DNA of 35,072 nucleotides from UBA1413 sp964395045 (GTDB lineage Bacteria; Bacteroidota; Bacteroidia; Bacteroidales; Prolixibacteraceae): assembly GCA_964395045.1 (NCBI GenBank), contig CAYNBE010000009.1, positions 1 through 35,072 of the forward strand. The letters run 5' to 3'. The position numbers and the translations under genes are program-made. Position 1 is the first letter of the stretch; the number at the start of each line of letters is the position of its first letter. The notes under the pieces were generated by a model. The model was not told the DNA's origin, ran no database searches, and worked only from the letters and a program-made list of their open reading frames with translations. Shown in pieces: positions 26,558 to 34,705 of the stretch.

Positions 26558-27433
26558 GTGCCGATGGTAAAAAGAAGTGTTTTGGGCAGGGGACTGGGAG
26601 CCCTGATTGATGATGCCGGATTGGTCAAGGAACAGATTTCGGGTATCGCCGACATTGAACTCAGTAAAATCGAAGCCAATCCGTATCAGCCCAGAAGCAA
26701 TTTTGACCAGGAAAAACTGGAAGAACTGGCTGCATCCATCCGAGAAATAGGACTGATCCAACCCATTACCCTGCGTAAGACAGGAGAAGACCGGTTTCAG
26801 ATCATTACTGGTGAACGAAGGTTCAGGGCTGCCCAATTAGCAGGTCTTCTCAAAATACCGGCATTTATCAGGCATGCTGAAGATGATTCGATGCTTGAAA
26901 TGGCCCTGGTTGAGAATATCCAGAGGGAAGATCTGAATCCGATCGAAATCTCACTCAGCTATCAGCGCCTGATCGAAGAATGTAATTTGACCCAGGAAAT
27001 CCTTAGCAGCCGGATCGGCAAGAATCGTTCAACCATCGCAAATTACCTTCGGCTTCTGAAATTGCCACCTGAAATCCAAAAAGGGCTGAAGGAAAAACAA
27101 ATTACCGTCGGACATGCTAAAGCCCTTATCAGCGTCGAAGACCAGGAAACCCGGTTGTTGCTTTTCAAACAAATCCTCAGATACGATTTCTCAGTGAGAA
27201 AAGTTGAGGAACTTGTCAGGCAACTTACCGATCAAAATTACCCGAAAGGGAAAAACCAGCAAAAAAATCAGGAACGATTCCGGCCAATCAAAGATCATCT
27301 AAGTTCTGTTCTGGGTTTCCCTGTGAAGCTTACCTCCGATGAAGAGGGGACTGGGAAAATCATCATTCCCTTCAGGTCGGAAGATGACCTTCTCAGAATT
27401 GTTAAAATTCTTGAAAAGGGCAATGAAAATTGA
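26558..27433 (+). CDS. parB: Chromosome partitioning protein ParB/Spo0J
   Basis: 291 aa. The N-terminal ParA-stimulating peptide (VLGRGLGALIDD), ParB/Srx CTPase motifs (NPYQPR, ITGERRFRAAQLAG, ALVENIQREDLNPIE) and a central HTH (SRIGKNRSTIANYLRLL) are all clear. The C-terminal dimerisation part lies after residue ~230. It starts at GTG 26558 or ATG 26564. I found no parS-like palindrome in the window, so the centromere sites are probably elsewhere. Confidence 0.95.
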   Translation: MPMVKRSVLGRGLGALIDDAGLVKEQISGIADIELSKIEANPYQPRSNFDQEKLEELAASIREIGLIQPITLRKTGEDRFQIITGERRFRAAQLAGLLKIPAFIRHAEDDSMLEMALVENIQREDLNPIEISLSYQRLIEECNLTQEILSSRIGKNRSTIANYLRLLKLPPEIQKGLKEKQITVGHAKALISVEDQETRLLLFKQILRYDFSVRKVEELVRQLTDQNYPKGKNQQKNQERFRPIKDHLSSVLGFPVKLTSDEEGTGKIIIPFRSEDDLLRIVKILEKGNEN

Positions 27434-27488
27434 TGATTCCTGTTCTAAAAGGTGTCGCTTGCGTTAAGATGGATTAAAACGGGGAATT

Positions 27489-28121
27489 GTGTCAATACCA
27501 GCCACGGCAAAAAAAAAATTGTATGCATTCAGCGTTGGGTTGCTCCTGACGGGAGTTGTTTTTGCTGCTGAATTGACGGGAGATACCATCCGTTCCAATT
27601 CCACAAAGATCAAGGAAGCTGTTCCCGAAATCGTTCATTCACCCAGGAAAGCTGCCGTTTATTCAGCCATACTTCCGGGAATGGGGCAGGCATACAACAG
27701 GAAATACTGGAAAATTCCGCTGATATACAGTGGATTCGGAGCTTTCGGGTATTTTATAGGGTGGAACAATAAATATTATAATATTTCGCGAAATGCATAC
27801 AGCGACCTGACCGACAACGATCCTAAAACCGATTCCTACAAGCGGCTTAAGCAAATCATTTATTACAACCTTGACAATCCGTCAAGTGTGGCCAACCTGA
27901 AACAGGGACTTTTATCGAGCCAGGATTATTACCGGCGTAACCGGGATCTTCTGATTATCATAACAGCTGCATTTTATGGAATGAATATTATTGACGCCAG
28001 TGTGGATGCCCATTTCTTTAATTTCAACCTGGACGACGACCTTACCCTGAATGTCAGGCCAATTGTGCATCATGAGAAGCAGCAACCGATTTTTTGTTTA
28101 AATTGCACATTCAATTTTTAA
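27489..28121 (+). CDS. DUF5683 domain protein
   Basis: 210 aa from a GTG start; a hydrophobic N-terminus (FSVGLLLTGVVFA) acts as a signal peptide. The conserved core is SPRKAAVYSAILPGMGQAYNRKYWKIPLIY, shown here in parts: SPRKAAVYSAILPG and YNRKYWKIPLIY, followed by a hydrophobic stretch with FGAFGYFIGWNNKYY. A second hydrophobic segment is at residues ~150-165. The protein ends in LNCTFNF. The family is Bacteroidota-specific and of unknown function, but is commonly found between parB and the LysM lytic transglycosylase, exactly as here. Envelope location is inferred. Confidence 0.85.
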   Translation: MSIPATAKKKLYAFSVGLLLTGVVFAAELTGDTIRSNSTKIKEAVPEIVHSPRKAAVYSAILPGMGQAYNRKYWKIPLIYSGFGAFGYFIGWNNKYYNISRNAYSDLTDNDPKTDSYKRLKQIIYYNLDNPSSVANLKQGLLSSQDYYRRNRDLLIIITAAFYGMNIIDASVDAHFFNFNLDDDLTLNVRPIVHHEKQQPIFCLNCTFNF

Positions 28122-28157
28122 TTCTGGGATTTTCCCTTTCCAACACGATTCTGAACG

Positions 28158-29792
28158 ATGAGGAGACCTGATAAAATAACCATTCTGACACTGTTGTTAC
28201 TGTGGGCCGCTTCAAATCTATATGCAGGCGGGAATCTGAAAAAAATAGGACAGTTTGTCGTAACATCCCTTGACACTATGTCGGTATGGACTTCTTACCT
28301 GGAACCCGATTCCTTCAGCACACGGATGTTTGATGAAAAATTCAATGACCTGATCAACAGCTGGTACATCAACAATATTTTCCTGCCCGGAAATATTCAG
28401 GACGATTTGACACTGCATCCACACATCAATCTTTCTGATTCTGCCCTTATCTCAAGGCTGCAAAAAGCCGAATCGGCTGTCAGGCTTTCATACAACCCCC
28501 TTGTCCGTGATTTTATCGAGATGTATGTCACACGGAAGCCCTATCAGGTTGAAATTATGCTCGGGCTTACCGCTTTTTATTTCCCTATTTTTGAAGAAAT
28601 TTTCGACAAATATGACCTGCCGTATGAGTTGAAATATCTGGCGATTATCGAATCAGCCCTGAATCCGAGGGCTTTGTCGCGTGCCGGTGCCGTCGGGCTG
28701 TGGCAGTTCATGTACGGAACTGCTAAAAACCTTGGTCTTGAAATAACAACCTTTGTGGATGAAAGGAGGGATATTTACAAATCGACTGACGCCGCTGCAA
28801 GGTATTTGAAACAGTTGTATGACATTTACCAGGACTGGCACCTGGTTATCGCTGCTTACAATTGCGGGCCCGGCAACGTTAACAAAGCCATCAACCGGGC
28901 AGGAGGGAAAACCGACTACTGGCAGATTTATTACGCACTGCCGAGGGAAACCCGCAGCTATGTCCCGGCTTACATAGGAGCTACCTATGTCATGAATTAT
29001 TACCGTGAACACCAACTGACTCCGCAGTGGCCATCGATCGCGCTGAAAACGGATACTATCATCATCAATCATTACCTGAACCTGAAGCAGGTTGCCGATA
29101 ACCTTGCAATCGATCTTGATGCACTCAGGGACCTTAATCCCATGTACCGAAGAGATGTGATTCCCGGAACACCGGAAAAGGGATACCCGCTCATGATCCC
29201 TGCGGAACTCGTTTCTGAATACATCGAAAAAGCTGACACCATATACCGCTATGAACGGAATTCCTTCTTCCCCGGCAACACGGTTGTACTTCCTCAGGCG
29301 ATGCACCACAAAGGGAGTGACAATTTCAATTATGAAGGGAAAGTGAAAATCACCTATACTGTCAAACCGGGTGATAATCCCGGGTATATCGCAAACTGGT
29401 TTGACGTGTCACTAAACGATCTGAAAAAATGGAACAAAATCAGCCGGAATCTCATCAGGGTTGGTCAGAAGCTGGCTGTGTATGTTCCGGAGAACAAAAC
29501 TGACTATTACTGCAAAATCAACAACCTTTCATTCAGCGCAAAACAATCGATGGCAGGAATGGCTGTACCTGTCAACACAGTAGCAGCCGAAATCCCTACC
29601 GGTTCAGGCCAGATAGCCGATGGATCGGCGCGGGAATTTGAGTATTATACAGTCAGAAAGGGCGACAATCTCTGGAGTATTGCGCAGAAATTTCCGGGAA
29701 TATCAAACGAAGATATTATGCGCCTCAACAACATTACCAATGTTAAAAGCCTCCAGGCTGGTCAGAAACTGAAAATCAAACCCAAATCATAA
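28158..29792 (+). CDS. MltD-like lytic transglycosylase with two LysM domains
   Basis: 544 aa. A signal peptide (residues 1-23, LTLLLLWAASNLYAGG) precedes an SLT domain at roughly residues 140-290. The catalytic glutamate is E165 in LAIIESALNP, followed by SRAGAVGLWQFMYGTAKNLG and VIAAYNCGPGNVNKAI. LysM repeats follow at ~390-440 (ITYTVKPGDNPGYIANWF) and ~497-542 (YYTVRKGDNLWSIAQKF). The enzyme cleaves peptidoglycan glycan strands to anhydro-muropeptides. It converges with sucD. Confidence 0.93.
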   Translation: MRRPDKITILTLLLLWAASNLYAGGNLKKIGQFVVTSLDTMSVWTSYLEPDSFSTRMFDEKFNDLINSWYINNIFLPGNIQDDLTLHPHINLSDSALISRLQKAESAVRLSYNPLVRDFIEMYVTRKPYQVEIMLGLTAFYFPIFEEIFDKYDLPYELKYLAIIESALNPRALSRAGAVGLWQFMYGTAKNLGLEITTFVDERRDIYKSTDAAARYLKQLYDIYQDWHLVIAAYNCGPGNVNKAINRAGGKTDYWQIYYALPRETRSYVPAYIGATYVMNYYREHQLTPQWPSIALKTDTIIINHYLNLKQVADNLAIDLDALRDLNPMYRRDVIPGTPEKGYPLMIPAELVSEYIEKADTIYRYERNSFFPGNTVVLPQAMHHKGSDNFNYEGKVKITYTVKPGDNPGYIANWFDVSLNDLKKWNKISRNLIRVGQKLAVYVPENKTDYYCKINNLSFSAKQSMAGMAVPVNTVAAEIPTGSGQIADGSAREFEYYTVRKGDNLWSIAQKFPGISNEDIMRLNNITNVKSLQAGQKLKIKPKS

Positions 29793-29831
29793 GAATGAAG
29801 GTTTGTCCTATTATCCGGGCAGGAGGATGTG

Positions 29832-30707
29832 CTAACGGATCCCCAGTTTTTGTTTCATGAGTTCCGGGATCAGCGAAGGTTCGGTGGCAACCGGGACTCC
29901 AGCTTCCTCAAATGCCCTGATTTTCTCCTCGGCAGTTCCCGATCCGCTTGAAATGATGGCACCGGCATGTCCCATCCTCTTCCCCGGAGGGGCTGTCTGG
30001 CCTGCAATAAATGCAACCACAGGTTTGGTCAGATTCTTCCTGATAAAGGATGCTGCCTGTTCTTCAGCGTCGCCACCAATTTCACCGATCAGCACAACTC
30101 CTTCTGTTTCCGGGTCGTCTTCAAACATCTGCAGCAACTCATTGTAATACAAACCTGCCACAGGATCACCCCCGATGCCGATGCATGTGGTTTGTCCCAG
30201 GCCGCTTTCGGTGAGCATATTGACAACCTCATACGTAAGGGTTCCGCTGCGCGACATCAATCCAATATTTCCTCTTGTAAAAATATTACCGGGAAGAATG
30301 CCGATCAGGCATTCATCTGGAGTAATCAGTCCGGGACAGTTGGGGCCAATCAGTTTGGTGCCATTTTTTTTGATCAGTGCATTCGTTCTGATCATATCAC
30401 GGACAGGTACCCCCTCGGTAATGGCGACAACCAGTTCAATTCCTGAAAAACTGGCTTCCAGGATGGCGTCAGAGGCAAAAGGAGCAGGAACGAAAATGAC
30501 TGAGACATCGGCCCCGGTTTCATTTCTTGCTTCCGACATCGTATTGAACACCGGTATTCCGTCGATCATTTGTCCTTTTCTGCCCGGAGAAACACCGGCC
30601 ACCACTTGTGTCCCGTACTGCTTCATCCTGGATGCGTGGAAAGAGCCGTCGCGTCCTGTAATTCCCTGGACAATGACTTTCGTCTCTTTGTTGACCAATA
30701 TACTCAT
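29832..30707 (-). CDS. sucD: Succinyl-CoA synthetase, alpha subunit
   Basis: 291 aa. SILVNKETKVIVQGITGRDG opens the CoA-binding Rossmann domain, IGPNCPGLITP is the second signature and KRMGHAGAIIS carries the phosphorylated histidine H247. It interconverts succinyl-CoA and succinate with NTP formation in the TCA cycle. The frame opens at 30752, within sucC's end, but the ATG at 30707 matches the family start and leaves a 25-bp spacer. It is co-transcribed with sucC. Confidence 0.96.
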   Translation of the reverse strand: MSILVNKETKVIVQGITGRDGSFHASRMKQYGTQVVAGVSPGRKGQMIDGIPVFNTMSEARNETGADVSVIFVPAPFASDAILEASFSGIELVVAITEGVPVRDMIRTNALIKKNGTKLIGPNCPGLITPDECLIGILPGNIFTRGNIGLMSRSGTLTYEVVNMLTESGLGQTTCIGIGGDPVAGLYYNELLQMFEDDPETEGVVLIGEIGGDAEEQAASFIRKNLTKPVVAFIAGQTAPPGKRMGHAGAIISSGSGTAEEKIRAFEEAGVPVATEPSLIPELMKQKLGIR

Positions 30708-30732
30708 GATAGTTCGTTTTGATTCTGATTCT

Positions 30733-31866
30733 TTAACGTTTGCTAAGTTCAATGGCTTTCAGAGCAGCTTCTCTCATGGTTCCGACGGTCGGCAGTCCGG
30801 TCGACTTCAGAAGTTCAAGCCCTTCGCGTGCATTTGTGCCGGCCAGGCGTACCACTACCGGAATGTTTGTTTTAATCTGATCCAGCGCAGTAATCAATCC
30901 GCGGGCAACATCATCGCACCGGGTTATTCCCCCGAAAATGTTGATCATCACCGACCTGACATTCTTGTCGCTCAAAAGAATGTTCATTGCATCGATCACT
31001 TTCTGCGGATTTGACGATCCACCGATGTCCAGAAAATTAGCCGGTTCGCCTCCGTAGAGCTTGATCAGGTCCATGGTGGCCATCGCCAGCCCTGCCCCGT
31101 TTACCATGCACCCGATCGAACCGTCGAGTTTAATGTATGAAAGCCCTTTTTCATGCGCGTCAAGTTCTTTTTGTTCATCAGGTGTGACTTCCCTCATTTT
31201 CAGCAATTCAGGCTGCCTGAACAGGGCATTGTCGTCAAAGTTCATTTTTCCATCGATGGCCTGGATGTCTCCTCCAGTTGTGATCACCAGTGGGTTGATT
31301 TCAGCAAGGGAGGAGTCGGTGTCCATATATAATTTGTAAAGCTTCAGGAAAATGTCGGTAGCCTGCCGGGCATGTTTTGTATCAGGGAAGAAACGCAGGG
31401 CAACTTCGCGTGCCTGCCACTCCATCAGTCCCGCCACAGGGTTAACAGGAATCTTGACAATTTTCTCAGGATTGGCTTTAGCCACTTCTTCAATCTCAAC
31501 TCCCCCTTCTGCACTGACCATCAGGGTGACGCTTTTTGAATTCCGGTCGTTGATCAACCCGACATAAAATTCGCTGCCGATTTCCACCGCATTCCCGATC
31601 AGGACTTTTTCCACTTTATAGCCTTTTATATTCATTCCCAGAATTTTCCGGGAAACCTCAATTGCCTCAGCTTTCGTACGGGCAAGTTTCACCCCTCCGG
31701 CTTTTCCCCTGCCTCCGGCATGAACCTGGGCTTTGACCACCCGAAGCCGCTGATCATCAGGAACAAGTTTTTCAACCTCTTCAACTGTATAACATAAAAT
31801 GCCGTCGGGAACCGGAATTCCATATTTTCTGAAAAGATCCCTTGCCTGGTATTCATGTATTTTCAT
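30733..31866 (-). CDS. sucC: Succinyl-CoA synthetase, beta subunit
   Basis: 377 aa (E. coli 388). MKIHEYQARDLFRKYGIPVP is the canonical start of the ATP-grasp domain. KAQVHAGGRGKAGGV binds nucleotide, AEINPLV contributes to metal binding, and INIFGGITRCDDVARGLI forms the CoA-ligase part contacting the phosphohistidine. An upstream extension of the frame to 31980 is repeat sequence, not protein. TAATTTTA on the minus strand about 35 nt upstream is a one-mismatch -7 box. It leads sucD. Confidence 0.96.
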   Translation of the reverse strand: MKIHEYQARDLFRKYGIPVPDGILCYTVEEVEKLVPDDQRLRVVKAQVHAGGRGKAGGVKLARTKAEAIEVSRKILGMNIKGYKVEKVLIGNAVEIGSEFYVGLINDRNSKSVTLMVSAEGGVEIEEVAKANPEKIVKIPVNPVAGLMEWQAREVALRFFPDTKHARQATDIFLKLYKLYMDTDSSLAEINPLVITTGGDIQAIDGKMNFDDNALFRQPELLKMREVTPDEQKELDAHEKGLSYIKLDGSIGCMVNGAGLAMATMDLIKLYGGEPANFLDIGGSSNPQKVIDAMNILLSDKNVRSVMINIFGGITRCDDVARGLITALDQIKTNIPVVVRLAGTNAREGLELLKSTGLPTVGTMREAALKAIELSKR

Positions 31867-31912
31867 GTGTTTGAAATTTTTAAGTTCATTTGGTAAAATT
31901 AGTGGAAACACA

Positions 31913-31964
31913 TGCCTGCCTGCCGCCTGCCTGCCGGTAGGCAGGGTAGGCAGGGTAGGCAGGG
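31913..31964. repeat. GC-rich palindromic intergenic repeat (CCTGCC-GGTA-GGCAGG core)
   Basis: The left half contains TGCCTGCCTGCC and GCCTGCCTGCC; the right half is GGTAGGCAGG then GTAGGCAGG twice. CCTGCC and GGCAGG pair perfectly around GGTA. The unit contrasts with the AT-rich surroundings. Translated on the minus strand it gives the LPTGRQA string that I recall as a recurring artefact in Bacteroidota proteins, suggesting a dispersed repeat family. It sits 47 bp upstream of the sucC start. Confidence 0.75.
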
Positions 31965-32351
31965 AATTCGCATATAACATATAATCATCACAGTTGGTGT
32001 AGTGTTATACATGCTCATTTCATGTCTTTCAAATTTTTATTTTTCGAACATCACCCTGACCCTTTCATCAGGGGAACCAGTCAATTTCTGAACATACAAT
32101 CCGTCCGATGTACATTTTTTGTGAAAAAGATTGCCGGATAAAATAGCTAACCACCGGAGTGATCATATTGATTCAATATTGGTTAAAATTAAAAAATATT
32201 CGACAATACAAACAAACAGAACCGGAAAGAGTTTTCGGCTTCAGCCCTTTTCGTGTTATCAGGAACAAAAAAAATAGAAAGCAACCTGATTACGCCAGCT
32301 AATATGAAGAATGGGAGATGTGCGATTCATGCAGCCGAAATGAAAAATGGT
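31965..32351. other. Gene-free stretch between sucC and the SIS gene
   Basis: About 390 bp, AT-rich, between divergent genes. I see no convincing ORF, RNA gene or hairpin in it; a 21-codon ORF at 32304-32369 runs through the downstream promoter box and is probably chance. It may carry regulatory sites for sucCD or the SIS gene. Confidence 0.6.
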
Positions 32352-32359
32352 TATTTTTG
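32352..32359 (+). promoter_or_regulatory. Promoter -7 box TATTTTTG before the SIS gene
   Basis: An exact TAnnTTTG match 25 nt before the ATG at 32385. An AGAGGA ribosome-binding site lies between them. Confidence 0.5.
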
Positions 32360-32384
32360 CAGTTCATAAAAAAGAGGACCAAAC

Positions 32385-33002
32385 ATGAAAGATCGTATTT
32401 CGGGAATCATTTCCGAGGAAGCCAGGGCTATCCTGAATATCCCGGTAACCGATGATTATGAAAAGAGCACTGCGATCATCTACGACAGGGTACATGTCAG
32501 GAAAGGAAAACTGGTGGCAAGCGGAATGGGCAAGGCGGGACAGATAGCCCTAAACATTGCGACAACACTGAGTTCAACCGGAACCCCTTCCATATTCCTG
32601 CATCCCAGTGATTCGCAGCACGGGGATCTGGGAGTGCTCCAGGAAAATGATGTATTGCTGCTTGTTTCCAATTCTGGGAAAACCAGGGAGATACTTGAAC
32701 TGGTCGATCTGGCAGGCAATCTGCACGATAATATCCCCCTGATCGTAATTACAGGGAACAAAGACAGCCACTTAGCTTCGATTGCCGATGCCGTTCTTTT
32801 TACCGGTGCCCCTGCCGAAGTATGTCCCCTTGGACTTACCCCCAGCACCTCAACTACCACTATGACGGTTATCGGTGATATACTGATGGTTCTGATGATG
32901 GAGAAAATCGGTTTTACAAGCGGAGATTATGCAAAACGACACCACGGAGGATATCTCGGGGATAAATCCAGGAAACAGGCTTTTGGAGGTTTAGATGGTT
33001 AG
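32385..33002 (+). CDS. SIS-domain sugar-phosphate isomerase, KpsF/GutQ-like without CBS domains
   Basis: 205 aa. The single SIS domain shows LVASGMGKAGQIALNIATTL, STGTPSIFLHPSDSQHGDLG and LLLVSNSGKTREILEL. It then has TPSTSTTTMTVIGDILMVL, and YAKRHHGGYLGDKSR where KdsD-type arabinose-5-phosphate isomerases have F-x-x-x-HPGGxLG. The usual C-terminal pair of CBS domains (about 120 residues) is absent and the protein ends soon after. Related CBS-less forms exist, so this is not necessarily a truncation. The likely reaction is a ketose/aldose phosphate isomerisation (for example ribulose-5-P to arabinose-5-P for Kdo), but it is unproven. The last codons merge into a degenerate 8-bp repeat. Confidence 0.85.
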   Translation: MKDRISGIISEEARAILNIPVTDDYEKSTAIIYDRVHVRKGKLVASGMGKAGQIALNIATTLSSTGTPSIFLHPSDSQHGDLGVLQENDVLLLVSNSGKTREILELVDLAGNLHDNIPLIVITGNKDSHLASIADAVLFTGAPAEVCPLGLTPSTSTTTMTVIGDILMVLMMEKIGFTSGDYAKRHHGGYLGDKSRKQAFGGLDG

Positions 33003-33028
33003 AGGGTTGGAAGATTAGAAGGAAAAAG
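32988..33028. repeat. Degenerate 8-bp tandem repeat at the end of the SIS gene
   Basis: GGTTAGAG (32997), GGTTGGAA (33005), GATTAGAA (33013) and GGAAAAAG (33021) follow at a regular 8-bp period, preceded by the similar GGTTTAGAT. The repeat covers the last codons and the stop of the SIS gene. The rest of the gap to 33177 is A-rich with no gene that I can see. Confidence 0.5.
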
Positions 33029-33177
33029 GACGAAAAAAAAGTTTAAATATACCATGATGGCACAATAGCAACGAATCACCGTTTGCAGTGGGCTCAATTA
33101 GTATTGATTTTAAGTTCAGATGCACTGGAGGCAAAAAAAAGAATATTTAGGATCAGGATTAGGATTTTAATAAATGA

Positions 33178-33723
33178 ATGATGCGTATTGAACGTGAAAA
33201 TACGACCTGTTTGGTGATAGATATTCAGGAAAAACTGTTTCCGGTCATGAATGGCAAGGAGGATTTGCTAAAAAACTGCAGGATACTTATTCAGGGGTTG
33301 CAGATTCTTCATATCCCAATTATTGTTACACAACAGTATACCAAAGGTTTAGGGAAAACCATTCCTGAAATCTCTTCCCTAATTGAGGATTTCAGCTTTA
33401 TTGAAAAAAGAGATTTCAGTTGTTGTGGGGAGCCTGAGGTGATTGGCAGGCTGAAGCAGTCAGATGTGAAAAATATTGTTCTATGCGGGATTGAGGCTCA
33501 TGTTTGTGTTTTGCAGACGGCACTCGACCTGAAGGAAAAAGGCTGGATTCCTGTGGTTGTAGCTGATGCCGTAACGTCAAGACATGCAAGAAATTATGAG
33601 ATTTCGTTGGAGAGATTCAGGTTTGAAGGAATCATGGTGACGTCGGCTGAATCCCTGTTGTTCGAATTAACTGGAACCTCCTCTGCACCTGAGTTCAAAT
33701 CCATATCAGCACTGGTTAAATGA
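33178..33723 (+). CDS. Isochorismatase-family cysteine hydrolase
   Basis: 181 aa. The triad expected for this family is present: D15 in LVIDIQEKLFP, K77 in IEKRDFSC, and C110 in CGIEAHVCVLQTALDL, after a cis-peptide-type Gly-Ile-Glu. VVVADAVTSR follows. These enzymes hydrolyse amides or vinyl ethers (nicotinamide, isochorismate and others); the substrate here is unknown, although the form resembles YcaC-like proteins. An ATG at 33174 is out of frame; start 33178 begins MMRIE. Its TGA overlaps the next ATG (ATGA), so translation is coupled to the metallo-hydrolase. Confidence 0.9.
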   Translation: MMRIERENTTCLVIDIQEKLFPVMNGKEDLLKNCRILIQGLQILHIPIIVTQQYTKGLGKTIPEISSLIEDFSFIEKRDFSCCGEPEVIGRLKQSDVKNIVLCGIEAHVCVLQTALDLKEKGWIPVVVADAVTSRHARNYEISLERFRFEGIMVTSAESLLFELTGTSSAPEFKSISALVK

Positions 33724-34481
33724 TTGAATTATGTGCCCTTGCCTCCGGAAGCAACGGAAACAGCTATTATGTAGGCAACAACTCCGATGCAATCCTGGTC
33801 GACGCCGGAATCTCCACCAAACGACTCCTAGCAAGAATGAACAGTAGGAACCTTGATCCCGGAAAGATCCGGGCGGTTTTTCTTTCACATGAGCATACCG
33901 ACCATTCAGGGGGTATCCGGGTACTAAGTAAACGGCTGAACCTCACCATCTGGATGTCGGAGCGAACCTATTATTCGCTGCCAAAATCGTTGCGCCCGGC
34001 CATTGTCAGGTTTTTTAGTCCCGGAGAGGTGGTTCATGTTGCATCTTTCAGGGTACATACATTTCTGAAAAACCATGATGCGGTGGAACCATGCTCGTTC
34101 AGAATAGAATATGCAGGGTTCAGCACCGGAGTTTTTACCGACATAGGAGCAGCCTGCGAAAGTGTGAAAAAGGAGTTTGCACATTGCCGGGCTGTTTTTA
34201 TAGAGACCAATTATGATGAGGAAATGCTTGTTAACGGCCCGTACCCTTTTTATCTGAAAAAAAGGATACTGTCCGATCATGGCCATTTTTCGAATATTCA
34301 GGCTTTCAACCTCGTGGATGAAAACTGCCATCCGGAACTCGAATGTATTTTTCTCAGTCATTTGTCGCAGGAAAACAATACTCCTGTTTTGGCTATTTCA
34401 GCGTTTGATTCCTTTCCGGGGAAGAAGAATATCAGGCTGACAAACCGGTATGACGCAAGTGAGGTGTACCGGTTGGAATGA
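33720..34481 (+). CDS. MBL-fold metallo-hydrolase, YycJ/WalJ-like
   Basis: 253 aa. CALASGSNGNSYYVG at the N-terminus is typical of the YycJ branch, and SHEHTDHSGG gives the metal ligands H57, H59, D61 and H62. D28 in ILVDAGIS, TDIGAACE and FIETNYDEEML are further active-site segments. Members are probably nucleases (a 5'-to-3' exonuclease activity is suggested for the family) and cytoplasmic. It overlaps the preceding isochorismatase-type gene by 4 nt. About 110 bp after it comes a strong hairpin. Confidence 0.9.
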   Translation: MIELCALASGSNGNSYYVGNNSDAILVDAGISTKRLLARMNSRNLDPGKIRAVFLSHEHTDHSGGIRVLSKRLNLTIWMSERTYYSLPKSLRPAIVRFFSPGEVVHVASFRVHTFLKNHDAVEPCSFRIEYAGFSTGVFTDIGAACESVKKEFAHCRAVFIETNYDEEMLVNGPYPFYLKKRILSDHGHFSNIQAFNLVDENCHPELECIFLSHLSQENNTPVLAISAFDSFPGKKNIRLTNRYDASEVYRLE

Positions 34482-34588
34482 ATTTTTCAGGGAGGGCGCC
34501 AGTTGTATGATTTTCCTGAGGAGATATGAATGAAATCATTATAGCGGCTCCATCCTCTTTATGAAGGAGAATGTGAAAAATCATCAAT

Positions 34589-34637
34589 GAAAGAGGGCTG
34601 TCCCATTTCTCTTATAATTGAAGAACAGCCCTCTTTC
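34589..34637. terminator. Strong bidirectional hairpin between convergent genes
   Basis: GAAAGAGGGCTGT at 34589-34601 and ACAGCCCTCTTTC at 34625-34637 are perfect 13-nt inverted arms around a 23-nt AT-rich loop. The A-rich left and T-rich right flanks of the arms suit termination in both directions. It separates the metallo-hydrolase from the porin gene on the minus strand. Confidence 0.7.
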
Positions 34638-34705
34638 TGCTTCGGCATTTTCTCAACGCAATTTGTTAAACAATAAACCTCATGTAATCAAATCAAAGTA
34701 CTTTA

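Noticed and set aside
25750..27433. parS site near parAB
   Set aside because: No TGTTTCACGTGAAACA-like palindrome was seen in or around the genes.
31867..31980. N-terminal extension of sucC through the TGRQA-type sequence
   Set aside because: It is translated palindromic repeat; the family start MKIHEYQARDL is at 31866.
32304..32369. 21-codon ORF between sucC and the SIS gene
   Set aside because: It runs across the TATTTTTG promoter box and has no recognisable feature; likely chance.
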